This document shows positions 1-9,018 of a DNA stretch of 33,943 nt, one piece after another. Within the stretch, counting starts at the first letter, position 1; each line of letters opens with the position of its first letter. The notes under the pieces were generated by a model. It worked only from the letters and a program-made list of their open reading frames with translations. It did not search any database and was not told the origin of the DNA. The translations under genes were made by a program, and so were the position numbers. Origin of the DNA: Myxococcales bacterium (GTDB lineage: Bacteria > Myxococcota_A > Polyangia > Polyangiales > Polyangiaceae); contig JAAFHJ010000003.1 in assembly GCA_013298325.1 (NCBI GenBank), positions 1-33,943 on the forward strand, written 5' to 3'.

Positions 1-1541
1 ATGCGGATCGGAAAGCGCTCCTCCGCGAACTTTCCGGAAAAGTGGGGGACTGCCGCACCAGCGAGCGCCTCGGAGCGATCCTCGACGCGGCGAATACCGC
101 AGCGAAAACGCGCTTTTTGGGCCCCAGTCAAAGCGGGCCAATGGCCCTTGGCGAAGCGGCGGCGATGGCGATCAATCCGACGACCGAGAACGCCGATCCG
201 GTGGAAGATGCACGCTTTCGGGCCGCCGTCGCGACGATGACCACAACCCTCGGCAAGCGAGGCGAGCGCTACCGACAAACCCTTGAAGCGCATCTTTTTC
301 CGGCAGCAACGCCGAGTACCGCCGCCGGGCTCTTGCGCGCCTCCCTCCTTCGCGGGTGGGTTCCGCTCGTCGATGGCCACGGAAATTGGGCACCGACGAG
401 CGAGTCGACGAGCATCTACGACACCGACCTGACCGACGACGTCACGCCGCGCCTCTTTGAGCGCGCCACCGGAACGCTGGGGGGTGCGCGGCTCGACAGT
501 GGTGCACGCGCCCCGCTCGTCGATGGCGATGTGCTCGTGGCCGTCGAGCCGGGGACCGTCGCGCCATCCCCAGCGATTTTCCTTGCGGGGCTCTCGCCGG
601 AGTCCCTCGATGAAGTCGCCGTCGCCGCCTTCGCCGACCGCGCCGTCGTCGCTGTCCCCGCCCTCTGGATCCACGACGGCAAGCTCGTCCGCGGCGTGAT
701 TCCGCGACCGAAGCCGGGTCCCGACGGGAAAGATGCACCCTACACGCTCCCCCATCGCGACCTCCCCTGGGGGGATCAGCGCCTCTTGCTGGTGACCGTG
801 CGTGATGTACACGACGAATTTGGCAAGGATTTACGAGCACTTATCCGCAAGGAGCGCCTAAAGAGCCCCGCGCTCGCCGGCATCATCCTCGACCTGCGTG
901 GCAACGGCGGCGGCTCCATGGATGGCGCCATTGAAGCGCTCGCCGCCTTCCTGCCCGACGTCCCGCTCTTTCCGCTCGAGAGCCGCCACGAAGAAGCGGT
1001 CTCCGTCGATCGCACCGAGACGCCCCCCGCCGCCGAACAGTGGGCCGGGCCCGTCGCCACGCTCGTCGACCACGACACCGCAAGCGCCGCAGAAATGCTC
1101 GCCGGAGCCCTCGACGCCTACCGCCGCGGCCCGGTGATCGGGACGACGACCTTTGGGAAAGGGTGCGTCCAATCCTTCGAAGACGACGGCGCGCGCCCAC
1201 CCAATTCGGTCGGCGCCTTCCGCCTCACGACCTACCTCTACGCGCTCCCCGACGGTCGCCCCGTCCAGCGGCGCGGCCTCGTGCCGACGATCCCCTTCCC
1301 CTTCGTCGTCGAGGGGGCCATCGAAACCGAAGCCGACACACCGGCGGCGCCGCCCAGCTTTATCGGCCCCGATGTTCGCGAAAAGACAGCGATCGGACGC
1401 GCAGTCCCCTTCCCGGCCCCCGGCGCGAGCTTCCTCGAAACGTGCCTCGCCGCCCTCCCAGACGCCGGCGCGAGCAAGGTCGACGACGCGACCTGCAAAG
1501 CCCTCGCGCTGCTCGCCCCCCGCCCGCCGAAAAAACGCTAG
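1..1541 (+). CDS. S41 family C-terminal processing peptidase (5' truncated)
   Basis: Serine protease of the tail-specific/C-terminal processing family, which cleaves proteins near their C termini, usually in the periplasm. The frame is open to the window edge, so the N terminus, including any signal peptide, is missing. Numbering from the GTG at 42, the core motif GIILDLRGNGGG lies at 280-291. A Ser in TASAAEM (S348) and a Lys in TFGKGCVQ (K373), with Gln 377, match the Ser-Lys-Gln triad of Prc/CtpA, and the 25-residue Ser-to-Lys spacing equals that of E. coli Prc. A DGHGNWAP segment (111-118) resembles the conserved DPHS region before the PDZ domain. The stop codon overlaps the stop of the convergent TauE gene by four bases (CTAG). 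Family call is firm; the substrate is unknown. Confidence 0.9.
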   Translation, partial: ADRKALLRELSGKVGDCRTSERLGAILDAANTAAKTRFLGPSQSGPMALGEAAAMAINPTTENADPVEDARFRAAVATMTTTLGKRGERYRQTLEAHLFPAATPSTAAGLLRASLLRGWVPLVDGHGNWAPTSESTSIYDTDLTDDVTPRLFERATGTLGGARLDSGARAPLVDGDVLVAVEPGTVAPSPAIFLAGLSPESLDEVAVAAFADRAVVAVPALWIHDGKLVRGVIPRPKPGPDGKDAPYTLPHRDLPWGDQRLLLVTVRDVHDEFGKDLRALIRKERLKSPALAGIILDLRGNGGGSMDGAIEALAAFLPDVPLFPLESRHEEAVSVDRTETPPAAEQWAGPVATLVDHDTASAAEMLAGALDAYRRGPVIGTTTFGKGCVQSFEDDGARPPNSVGAFRLTTYLYALPDGRPVQRRGLVPTIPFPFVVEGAIETEADTPAAPPSFIGPDVREKTAIGRAVPFPAPGASFLETCLAALPDAGASKVDDATCKALALLAPRPPKKR

Positions 1542-2362
1542 CGCACGAGCAGGCCGTGGCCGATCTTCGCAACCAGGGCGAGGACCGCCGCGACGATCGC
1601 GTAGCGGACGACGACGGCGCCCCCTTTCACAGCCACCCGCGCGCCGACGAGCGAGCCGACGATGCTCGCGGCCGCCATCGGCAACGCGATCGAAAAGCGC
1701 ACATTCCCTTGAAAGAGGGCGAGCGAAAATGCCGTCAAGTTCGATGCAAAATTAGCAACCTTCGCATTTCCCGAAGCACGAACGACGCCGTCGCCAAAAA
1801 AGCGCTCGTAGCCGATCGCCAGCAGCGTCCCCGTCCCGGGACCGAAGAACCCGTCGTAGGTTCCGAGAAGGCAGGCAAAGCCGGCGAGCAGAAAACCGTT
1901 TTGTTCTTCGATCCACGCTCGAGGACGAGGAACAAGCTGCTGATTTACCTCAGGCACTTCGGCTTCCGTCGGGGACGGCGCGCGCTTCGGAAGGAAGAGC
2001 GTCCCCAGCGCGGCGACGAGAAGCACCAAACAGAGCGGCTCGAGGGTCTTCTTGTCGAGGAGGCTTTGAAGAAAGGCCCCAAACAATCCGCCAACGCCCG
2101 CCGCAACAAACGCAGGAAGCGCACGCGGTCGGTCGATTTCTCCGCGCGCAGCAAACCCATATACCGAGCTCGCCGCGCCGAAGACCGCCTGCCCTTTGTT
2201 CGTCCCGAGGGCGAGCGGCGTCGGCAGTCCCGTCGCCATCAGCAACGGCACGGTGATGAGGCCTCCACCGCCGGCGATCGAGTTGATGAAGCCGGCGACG
2301 AAGGCCCCTACCGCGAGCTCGGCGATGAGCGTCGGCGAAGGGGCGAGGAGGGCGGCGATCAC
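1538..2362 (-). CDS. TauE/SafE (TSUP) family membrane permease
   Basis: Integral membrane transporter of the sulfite exporter TauE/SafE family, whose members move sulfonates, sulfite or other organic anions across the inner membrane. The 274-residue length is typical. It has the duplicated signature: NSIAGGGGLITVPLL near the N terminus (about residues 27-41) and a second half opening with GFFGPGTGT. Each half carries about four hydrophobic helices, separated by a hydrophilic loop around residues 125-150. The start is GTG at 2362, inside the stop of the radical SAM gene (GTGA overlap), so the two are probably co-translated. The anion cannot be told from the sequence. Its 3' end shares CTAG with the convergent S41 gene. 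Confidence 0.88.
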   Translation of the reverse strand: MIAALLAPSPTLIAELAVGAFVAGFINSIAGGGGLITVPLLMATGLPTPLALGTNKGQAVFGAASSVYGFAARGEIDRPRALPAFVAAGVGGLFGAFLQSLLDKKTLEPLCLVLLVAALGTLFLPKRAPSPTEAEVPEVNQQLVPRPRAWIEEQNGFLLAGFACLLGTYDGFFGPGTGTLLAIGYERFFGDGVVRASGNAKVANFASNLTAFSLALFQGNVRFSIALPMAAASIVGSLVGARVAVKGGAVVVRYAIVAAVLALVAKIGHGLLVR

Positions 2363-5289
2363 GACGTGAGCGCTGCGAGCTCGCCGGCGACGAGGGCGGC
2401 GTCGTGGGCGACCTTCGCCGCAGCAGCATCGCGTTCCGCCTGAGCTTTCTTGGCGGCGGCACAGGAGCGCATCGTCGAAAGGTCGGTCAGCGGGGCGAGG
2501 GTTCCGTCCTCCAGACGGGCGCCGAGGGCGGTCCGGACCGCCTGCCAGGGGATCTCGGCTTCCGGGCGTTCAAAGAGGACGCTGAGTACCTCGGTGAGCT
2601 TTGCAGAACCGTTCTGATCGGTCCCGATCGCGAGATGGATCGCGTGGAAATCGCCCACGAGACCGGCCTTTGAAAAGATCGCGCGCGCAGCATCATCGGG
2701 CATCCGTTCGAGGCGCTCGACGTAGCGCTTCACGTCGAGCTTCTTCCCAATCCCTGCGAACTTACCCGGCTTTCCACTTCCACCAGCTTCCTCACCGCCA
2801 CGAATCAAATAAGCATGTTCGCGGGCAGAAAAGTGGGCGAGCGCCGCATCGACCACGTCATCATTGAGGAAACTACGCGGAATTGCAAACAGGTATTCAG
2901 CGCTATCGACGACCTTCGACAACGGCGGATCTTCCGCGTCGAGCTTCGCGGCGGCGAAGAACCGGATCCCCTCGGCGGAGGCGGCGGTGAGCTGGGCGGC
3001 GATGGCGTCCGGGTCGACGTCAGCGGTCAGCTTGAGGTCGACCGCCTCACAAAGGCTCGCGACGCCAAGGGAGAGCGCCGGGCCGAAGACCATGTCCGGC
3101 TTGGGGTGGAAGCCCTGTGTATAATACATAGGAACGTCGATGCGACGGAAGGTCCGCGGGAGGGCGCGGATGACGTCCAGGTGCCCCAAGAAGGCGGAAG
3201 GACCGCTCTTTTCGTAGAGGAACCGGTAACGGCGCGCCTCGCCTTGCACGAAGGAGGCGGGCGCCTTGTGCTGACGCTTCGGCTGGACGACGGGGAGCGG
3301 AGCCGGCGCCCGCGGGGCCTCCGCGCCGAGCTTTTTCAAATAAACAAGACGCTCATTTTTCATCGCCGACAAGTCGCAGGCGACGCCGCAATCGTAACAA
3401 ACGAGTCGTCGCGTATCGGCTTCGGCATCTTGAAGGTTCGTGTGCTGGACGAACATCCCGGCGACCTTCCCGCACGGCGGCGACAAGCGGCTTTTCAGCG
3501 CCTTCCGGTATTCGGAAAGGAGGAAGCCCTCCTCCAGGCCGACGTCGATATGGTCCCAGGAGAGGCGCGCGGTCACCGGGAGGGTGCCGAGCCAAACGTG
3601 CGGATCGATCCCATGGATTTGAAAGGCTTCTTCCCAGATCGAAAGCTTGAGATGGTCGTCCCAGGAGTCGAAGCGCGCTCCGTTTTTGTAGGCGGTCACG
3701 AGGACGTCCGACAGGCGCCGATCGCCGCGCGCATAGACCGCTTCGAGCCAGCTCGTCCGCGAGTCGTGGGTCTTGAGTTCGACGCCGCGGGCGAGGCGCG
3801 CCTCCTCCCGGAGCCACTTCTGCTTCTCAACAACCGTATCGTAGGTGTCCATCGCCGCCCACTGAAAGGGCGTATGAGGCTTCGGTACGTGGGTCGATAC
3901 ACTCACCGTCACCGTCGGCGTCCCCGGATGATTGATTCGCGCCTTCGCTGCGCGCCCAATCTCGCGCGTCCGTTTGCCGACGCGGACGATCTCGCGGACG
4001 TCGCTCTCCTCCTCGGTCGGCAGGCCGATCATGAAGTAGAGCTTCATGTCGTTCCAACCACGCGAAAAGACACGGTCTGCCGTCTCGTGGAGCTGCTCTT
4101 CGGTGACGTTCTTGTTCACCACGTCGCGCATCCGCTGGCTGCCCGCCTCGGGGGCGAAGGTCACCCCGCTCGCGCGGACCCGCTGCATGTCGTCGAGGAC
4201 GTTCTCCTCGAGCCCGTAGGCGCGGAGACTGCTGACGCCGAGGGAGACCTTTTCCGGCGCGAGCTTGTCGACGACCTTTTTGACAAGCGGCGCGATGCAG
4301 GAATAGTCGGCCGTTGAAAGCGACGTGAGAGAGACCTCGTCGTACCCGCTCTTTTTGACCGCTTCGAGGACCGTTTCGACGATTTGATCAGGGTCGCGCT
4401 CACGAACCGGGCGATAGATCATCCCCGCCTGGCAAAAGCGGCACCCTTCCGTGCAGCCGCGGGCGATTTCGATGCTCATCCGCTCGAAAATCGCCTCCGG
4501 TCCGCCGACGGGGCCGGTCGCCGGGAACGGGAACTTGTTGAGGTCGTCGACGAGGGTCCGCACGATCGGAAACGGCAATGCCGGGTCGCTCGGGCGCTTG
4601 ACGACGTGGAAGCCGGTCTGGGGCTCAACCTCGGTTTCGTAGAGGCTCGGCACATAGACGCCGCGGAGCCCGGCGAGGGCCCGAAGACGCTCATTTCGCG
4701 GTTTTCCTTCGCGTTTTAGCCGCGTCCAAAGGAGGGCGACCTCGGTCATACGCTCCTCGCCGTCGCCGATGACGATTGCATCGAGGATCGTCGCGATCGG
4801 CTCCGAGTGCGTCGCCGATGGGCCGCCAGCGAGGACGAGCGGGTCGCCGTCGGCGCGCTCGGCGGTCGTCAGCGGGATGCCGCCGAGTTCGAGGAGCGTG
4901 AGGATATTGGTGTAGGTCAGCTCAAACTGGAGCGAGACGCCGACGACGTCGAAATCTTTGAGCGGGCGCGCACTCTCAAGCGAGAGAAGCGGCAGCCCGC
5001 GCGCGCGTAGTTCGCGGTCCATATCGACCCAGGGAACAAACGCCCTTTCGGCGATCGTTCGCGGGTCATCATTAAGAATTTTGTAGAGAATCTTAAAGCC
5101 AAGATGGCTCATCCCGATGTCGTAGATATCGGGAAAGGCGAGGCAGACGCGCGCCGGCGGATGGCCGTCTGGGCCGAGATCCCAATCGCGCGCCGCCGAG
5201 CCGTACTCGCCACCAAGGTAACGCGCCGGCTTGTCGACCTTGTGGACGAAGGTCGCATAGGGGTGCGGGGCGCGCGCAAGAGTCGTCAT
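2359..5289 (-). CDS. TIGR03960-type B12-binding/radical SAM protein fused to DUF2344
   Basis: A 976-residue fusion. The first part (about 40-660) is a TIGR03960-like radical SAM protein: a B12-binding-like Rossmann region with PDIYDIGMSHLGFKILY near 53, then the [4Fe-4S] motif CTEGCRFC (C279, C283, C286) and a radical SAM barrel to about residue 480. A second Cys group near 606-638 (C606, CYDCGVAC) may hold another metal. The last part (about 688-900) is a TIGR03936/DUF2344 domain, recognisable from RYRFLYEKSG, FLGHLDV and QGFHPKP. The two domains are often fused or adjacent in bacteria, and their substrate is not established; an RNA or tRNA target is only a guess, from relatives found next to RNase E/G. 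The ATG at 5289 gives the full N-terminal domain. It is first in an operon with the TauE gene. Confidence 0.9.
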   Translation of the reverse strand: MTTLARAPHPYATFVHKVDKPARYLGGEYGSAARDWDLGPDGHPPARVCLAFPDIYDIGMSHLGFKILYKILNDDPRTIAERAFVPWVDMDRELRARGLPLLSLESARPLKDFDVVGVSLQFELTYTNILTLLELGGIPLTTAERADGDPLVLAGGPSATHSEPIATILDAIVIGDGEERMTEVALLWTRLKREGKPRNERLRALAGLRGVYVPSLYETEVEPQTGFHVVKRPSDPALPFPIVRTLVDDLNKFPFPATGPVGGPEAIFERMSIEIARGCTEGCRFCQAGMIYRPVRERDPDQIVETVLEAVKKSGYDEVSLTSLSTADYSCIAPLVKKVVDKLAPEKVSLGVSSLRAYGLEENVLDDMQRVRASGVTFAPEAGSQRMRDVVNKNVTEEQLHETADRVFSRGWNDMKLYFMIGLPTEEESDVREIVRVGKRTREIGRAAKARINHPGTPTVTVSVSTHVPKPHTPFQWAAMDTYDTVVEKQKWLREEARLARGVELKTHDSRTSWLEAVYARGDRRLSDVLVTAYKNGARFDSWDDHLKLSIWEEAFQIHGIDPHVWLGTLPVTARLSWDHIDVGLEEGFLLSEYRKALKSRLSPPCGKVAGMFVQHTNLQDAEADTRRLVCYDCGVACDLSAMKNERLVYLKKLGAEAPRAPAPLPVVQPKRQHKAPASFVQGEARRYRFLYEKSGPSAFLGHLDVIRALPRTFRRIDVPMYYTQGFHPKPDMVFGPALSLGVASLCEAVDLKLTADVDPDAIAAQLTAASAEGIRFFAAAKLDAEDPPLSKVVDSAEYLFAIPRSFLNDDVVDAALAHFSAREHAYLIRGGEEAGGSGKPGKFAGIGKKLDVKRYVERLERMPDDAARAIFSKAGLVGDFHAIHLAIGTDQNGSAKLTEVLSVLFERPEAEIPWQAVRTALGARLEDGTLAPLTDLSTMRSCAAAKKAQAERDAAAAKVAHDAALVAGELAALTS

Positions 5290-5367
5290 GGCGGCGGCTC
5301 TTACTCGGGATTTTCCCTGGCGCGCAAACGGTGCGCGACGTTCACGCCCTTCACCCCTGCGAGACGG

Positions 5368-6996
5368 TCAGCGGCCCCCCTCCGGCTTGCACTGGCTGTC
5401 GCAGCCGTCGCCGAGGATCGAGTTCCCGTCGTCGCAGGCCTCGCCGGCCGCCGTGTCGAGGATGCCATCGCCGCAGAACGGCCCCCGCGACTTGCAGTCG
5501 GCCGCACATTTTCCGTAGGCGCCGGTGTTGTTGGCGGTGCCGTCGTCGCAGATTTCGTCGGGGGTGCGGATGCCGTCCCCGCAATTCGACACGCAGGCCG
5601 ACTTCGCCTTCTCAAAGCCGCCAAGGGTGACTTTGTAGTTCGACTCGGTTGTGTGGCGCTCCGCCTGGAAGAGCGCGACTTCATAGATTTTATCGACAAC
5701 GAGACCGAGGTCGGTCGCCTTCTGACCGGCGAGCGTGACCGAACCGTCTTGCGCCGAGTGGACGCCGCCAATGTCGACCGCCAGCCGATTGTTGATGAAG
5801 ACCCAGACGTCGTCATCGCCGCGGAACGTCAGGACTTCGCCCCCCTTGTAGGTGAACCAGTACCGAAATTCGCTTGTAAACGCGTAGTTATGCGACGCTC
5901 CCTGCTTGCCGAACGTCTCCGCGTCACGGCGGTCGAGGGGGAAGAAGCCGCCATCGACCGTGGCAAACGGCCCGTAGTCGGTCGGCCCGTCGCTCTGGCT
6001 GTCAAACACGTAGGCGTTCGCGCCGCTCTTCCGGAGCTTCAAGACGTCGTAGACGGTCTTGTTGAACGCCGGAGTATCTCGATACCATTGAGAAAATGTC
6101 GCCGCCGAGGTGATTTTGCTCGGCGCCCCCAGAAGGACCGGCTTTCGGTCGACGTCGAGCTGGTTCTGGACCATCCCCGAGAGCGCTCCGTTCACGTTCT
6201 CAAAGTCAGGATGGCCGCCCGCCGTCCCGTTGTACTTAAAATCACGATAAATAATAGGGACTTCAAGCAAATTCGCGAGTGCCGCGATCTGCTCGGTGCA
6301 GGCGAAGCCGGCCTCGATGGCGCACGTCGAGGAGCATCCGTCGCCGTCGCGGAGGTTGCCGTCGTCGCAGGCTTCGTTCGGGAGCTTCTGGCCGTCGCCG
6401 CAGACCGCCTGGCAGGTGCCGTTGACGCAGACCGGATCGAGGGTGCAGGTCGGCGAGCAGCCGTCGTAGGGGGCGACGTTCGAGTCGTCGCATTGCTCGG
6501 AGCCCTCCTTTTTCCCATCACCGCACGTCGTTTTTCGGCAGCCGGCGGCGTCGCAGGCGTAGCCCGCCTCGACCTGGCAGGTCGCCGAGCAGCCGTCGCC
6601 ACCGGTCGGATTGCCGTCGTCGCACTGCTCGGAGCCGGCGATGATGCGGTCGCCACACTCTTTCGCGAGGCAAGCAAGTCCAACAGTTGTGCATAGATAG
6701 CCGGGCGCGACTTGGCAGCTCGCCGAACAGCCGTCGCCGTCTTTCGCGTTCCCGTCGTCGCACCCCTCCCCTTTTTCGAGGCGAGCATTTCCGCAGAGAG
6801 GGCCGCCGCTCCCGTCGGTGTTGGAGCCGGTCGAACTGTCCCCCAGGTTGAGGCCGCTGTCGTTGCCCGGCGCGGTGGCGTCGGGGCCGTCAGTCGTCGT
6901 GGAGGCCGAGCCGCAGCCGACGCCGTAGGTAACCCCAGGAAGAATGGCGAGAAACAGGATGCCGAGGAGCGGCAATCGCGAGGAAGTCTTTTGCAT
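5368..6996 (-). CDS. Fibro-slime domain lipoprotein with six DUF4215 Cys repeats
   Basis: A 542-residue secreted or surface protein. An N-terminal hydrophobic segment ends at Cys 28 (VGC), giving a lax lipobox, followed by a Ser/Thr/Asp/Gly-rich linker. Residues 68-233 hold four DUF4215-type repeats of the form CGDG..E.CDDGN..DGDGCS..C. The fibro-slime domain spans about 247-460 and shows its hallmarks: GDDDVWVFIN (393-402), DIGGVH, and an acidic/aromatic FQAERHTTESNY (443-454). Two more DUF4215 repeats follow at 472-540. Fibro-slime domains are known from Dictyostelium adhesion/signalling proteins and many bacterial surface proteins and belong to the PA14-like beta sandwiches, so carbohydrate or matrix binding is likely but unproven. 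An AAGAGG ribosome binding site lies eight bases before the ATG. Confidence 0.88.
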   Translation of the reverse strand: MQKTSSRLPLLGILFLAILPGVTYGVGCGSASTTTDGPDATAPGNDSGLNLGDSSTGSNTDGSGGPLCGNARLEKGEGCDDGNAKDGDGCSASCQVAPGYLCTTVGLACLAKECGDRIIAGSEQCDDGNPTGGDGCSATCQVEAGYACDAAGCRKTTCGDGKKEGSEQCDDSNVAPYDGCSPTCTLDPVCVNGTCQAVCGDGQKLPNEACDDGNLRDGDGCSSTCAIEAGFACTEQIAALANLLEVPIIYRDFKYNGTAGGHPDFENVNGALSGMVQNQLDVDRKPVLLGAPSKITSAATFSQWYRDTPAFNKTVYDVLKLRKSGANAYVFDSQSDGPTDYGPFATVDGGFFPLDRRDAETFGKQGASHNYAFTSEFRYWFTYKGGEVLTFRGDDDVWVFINNRLAVDIGGVHSAQDGSVTLAGQKATDLGLVVDKIYEVALFQAERHTTESNYKVTLGGFEKAKSACVSNCGDGIRTPDEICDDGTANNTGAYGKCAADCKSRGPFCGDGILDTAAGEACDDGNSILGDGCDSQCKPEGGR

Positions 6997-7003
6997 GGGT
7001 AGG

Positions 7004-7009
7004 CCTCTT
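7004..7009 (-). promoter_or_regulatory. Ribosome binding site of the fibro-slime gene
   Basis: On the minus strand AAGAGG lies about eight bases before the ATG at 6996. It supports that ATG, which also begins directly with a signal-peptide-like sequence. No convincing -35/-10 pair was found in the divergent spacer 6997-7146. Confidence 0.5.
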
Positions 7010-7146
7010 TGGGGGGGACGACGCGGTCCGCTTGCGAGGCGGAAGTCTACGAGAAATCAGCCTCTTGGCGGCAACTTCTCGCGGAATTTGTGGACGATCC
7101 GCTCGGCTCGGTCGACGGCGCCCCGCCAGGCTGCCATAACCGGAGC

Positions 7147-7956
7147 ATGCAGGCGAAGCGCGCAGTCCCCCAGGGAGAAAGCGCGCCGGACCTTGGCGAC
7201 ATCGCCGACGTCCCGGCGGCGGTCGTCTGCGCGCGCTGCGGAGACCCCGAATGTGCCGGCTGCGCGCCCAGCGAGCTCACCCGCTCGGGGATCGTCACCG
7301 TCGTCCCCTGGGAGCGACCAGGCGGCTTCTTGGAGCGCCTTTGGGGCACTGCGCGCCTATCGAGCGTGGAGGCGGCCGGTTTCTTTTCCGTACTCCCCGA
7401 CGGGCCCCTCGGCCCTGCCCTCCGTTTCGCCCTCGCCGCAGAGACGATCGCAGCCACGTTTGCCGTCGCGCCGTTCGTCGCGTTCTTTTTCCTGCTCCCC
7501 GGCGTCGCGTCGCGGTTCCTGGAAGACGCCGGCTTCCGCGGGTGGGTCCTCCGCGGCGCTTTTCTTGCAATTTCGGGCCTTACTGTGCTCCTCGTGACCG
7601 CCCACGCGGGCCACGGCGCCGCCCTCGAACTCGGCGCTCGCCGGAGTGGGGTCCGCGGTTCGTGGACGCGCGCACTCCGCTTCGGTTTCTACGCGTGTGG
7701 CTGGGACCTCGTCGTCGGCCTGCTCGGGGTGCTCGTCTTCGGCGCCAAGAACGGGCCCCGCGGGGCCGCCGAGGCGGTCCTCTTGGGGCGCGGCTTGCCG
7801 ACGCGAGCCACCCTCGCATTTCTTGAGGCATCGTCTGGACTTACCGGCGATGCTGCAAAGCCGGCCCTCCGAACGAGCTACGTCGTCGCCGCGCTCGTGA
7901 CGGTCGTCTCCGCGCTCACCATTTGCGCCGCGAGCGCTTGGGCACTTTTCGGGTAA
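7147..7956 (+). CDS. Zinc-ribbon, multi-pass membrane protein (YIP1-like?)
   Basis: A 269-residue protein of unknown function. Four Cys at 28, 31, 36 and 39 (CARCGDPECAGC) form a small cytoplasmic zinc-binding knuckle. After residue 75 come four to five hydrophobic helices. The layout of a soluble zinc ribbon followed by a membrane domain, with PLGPALRFAL before the first helix, recalls YIP1-family membrane proteins, but no motif is decisive. The ATG at 7147 was chosen because the frame upstream has only a TTG near 7009 and non-coding-like sequence; GGAG sits just before it, closer than usual. It starts a plus-strand run that continues with another zinc-ribbon membrane protein. Confidence 0.7.
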   Translation: MQAKRAVPQGESAPDLGDIADVPAAVVCARCGDPECAGCAPSELTRSGIVTVVPWERPGGFLERLWGTARLSSVEAAGFFSVLPDGPLGPALRFALAAETIAATFAVAPFVAFFFLLPGVASRFLEDAGFRGWVLRGAFLAISGLTVLLVTAHAGHGAALELGARRSGVRGSWTRALRFGFYACGWDLVVGLLGVLVFGAKNGPRGAAEAVLLGRGLPTRATLAFLEASSGLTGDAAKPALRTSYVVAALVTVVSALTICAASAWALFG

Positions 7957-8030
7957 TTTCCGACGCCTGGGAACTTCTTTCCACCATCTCTGTCGCGCCC
8001 CTCATGCTCCTCGGGTACCCTGTCGGCGCC

Positions 8031-8660
8031 GTGTCCCTCCTCGCATGCCCCTTTTGCCGTGACGTCTTCGCACGCGGCGAGGAAAAACGCTGCCCCCACT
8101 GCGACATCGCGCTGCGCCCCTTCGAGTCGCTTCCGCTCTCCGAAGACGCGCGCCAAGAAGGTGGAACCTACACCCTTCCTGAGCACGAAACCCTCGACGT
8201 CCTCTACCTCGGTCGCGGCCGCGGCGTTCTCCTCGGGCTTGGGCTCCTCGGGCTCGGCCTCTTCTTCGCCAATTGGGCGACGCTCACGATGCCCTTTGAT
8301 GCGACGTTCAGCGGCATGGACTTCGCGAAGCGCATGGGCTGGCCCTGGGCGGCGCTCGCTGCGTGGCTTGTGCTTGTGCCGACGACGCTATCTCGCCGTT
8401 CCATCGTGCAAATGGTCCGCGCCCGCGTCCCCGCCGCCTTCCTGGCCGCAATCCCGGCGGTCACGATGGGGCTGCTCCGTTACTTCCCGCCCAAAGCCGG
8501 CTACCTGCCGATCCACGTCACCTTTGAATGGCCCTTTTGGGCAAGCGTGGCGACGAGCGTCGCGGCGATCATTGCCGCTTTCCGCTTCGGTGGGCGCATC
8601 GACATCCTTCAAGCGTCCAAAGAATCGTCGCTCTCTTCGAAGGGGCAAACGCTCCACTGA
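8031..8660 (+). CDS. Small zinc-ribbon membrane protein
   Basis: About 209 residues of unknown function. CPFC and CPHC pairs (C6, C9, C21, C24 from the GTG at 8031) form a rubredoxin-like zinc ribbon at the very N terminus. About four transmembrane helices follow, in the region about 65-190. The start is uncertain: the ATG at 8004 would add nine hydrophobic residues, and the frame extends further to overlap the previous gene. GTG 8031 was preferred because it puts the ribbon at the N terminus, as in similar proteins. The shared design with the preceding gene (soluble zinc ribbon plus membrane domain) suggests related roles. The next gene starts 42 bases downstream. Confidence 0.68.
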   Translation: MSLLACPFCRDVFARGEEKRCPHCDIALRPFESLPLSEDARQEGGTYTLPEHETLDVLYLGRGRGVLLGLGLLGLGLFFANWATLTMPFDATFSGMDFAKRMGWPWAALAAWLVLVPTTLSRRSIVQMVRARVPAAFLAAIPAVTMGLLRYFPPKAGYLPIHVTFEWPFWASVATSVAAIIAAFRFGGRIDILQASKESSLSSKGQTLH

Positions 8661-8702
8661 GCGCCGTTGTATTTCGCAGCGAACGCAAGTAGGCGCAACG
8701 CC

Positions 8703-9008
8703 ATGACGCTGCACACGACGCCGCTACTCGCCACCGAAGAGGCCCTAGCGGCGTTTTTTGCCGGCTACCCCGGCTGGGCCGCGACGACGGCGAACGGGGC
8801 TCCGGCGATCGGAAAAGACTATGTCTTCGCTGACTTTTCCGCGGCAATGGGCTTCGCGGTTCGCGTCGGTCTCTACGCAGAACGCCACGACCACCACCCC
8901 GATTTGACGGTGAGCTGGGGCAAAGTTCGCGTCGTCTGGTCGACCCACGACGTCGCCGGCATTTCCGACAAAGACCTCGCGGCTGCCGACGCCTGCGACA
9001 ACCTCTGA
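8703..9008 (+). CDS. phhB: Pterin-4a-carbinolamine dehydratase
   Basis: A 101-residue protein of the PCD/DCoH family. It dehydrates 4a-hydroxytetrahydrobiopterin during regeneration of the cofactor used by aromatic amino acid hydroxylases. The active-site stretch ERHDHHPDLTVSWGKVRV (60-77) has the paired His of the family signature HHP, and a third His is in the STHDVAGIS stretch (H82). The size equals the usual 95-115 residues. The ATG at 8703 was chosen over upstream alternatives because it gives the standard N terminus. No aromatic hydroxylase is visible nearby; the enzyme may serve another pterin or be housekeeping. RNase III begins ten bases downstream, so both are probably on one transcript. 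Confidence 0.92.
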   Translation: MTLHTTPLLATEEALAAFFAGYPGWAATTANGAPAIGKDYVFADFSAAMGFAVRVGLYAERHDHHPDLTVSWGKVRVVWSTHDVAGISDKDLAAADACDNL

Positions 9009-9018
9009 GCGACCGCGC

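Noticed and set aside
1040-2443. Long plus-strand frame opposite the TauE gene and through the S41 gene
   Set aside because: Arg-rich composition without domains; an antisense/alternate-frame shadow in high-GC DNA.
2815-4317. 500-codon plus-strand frame opposite the radical SAM gene
   Set aside because: No domain features and antisense to strong motifs (CTEGCRFC); a GC-bias shadow.
5104-6696. 530-codon plus-strand frame opposite the fibro-slime gene
   Set aside because: Repetitive Val/Ala/Arg translation is the mirror of the Cys repeats on the minus strand.
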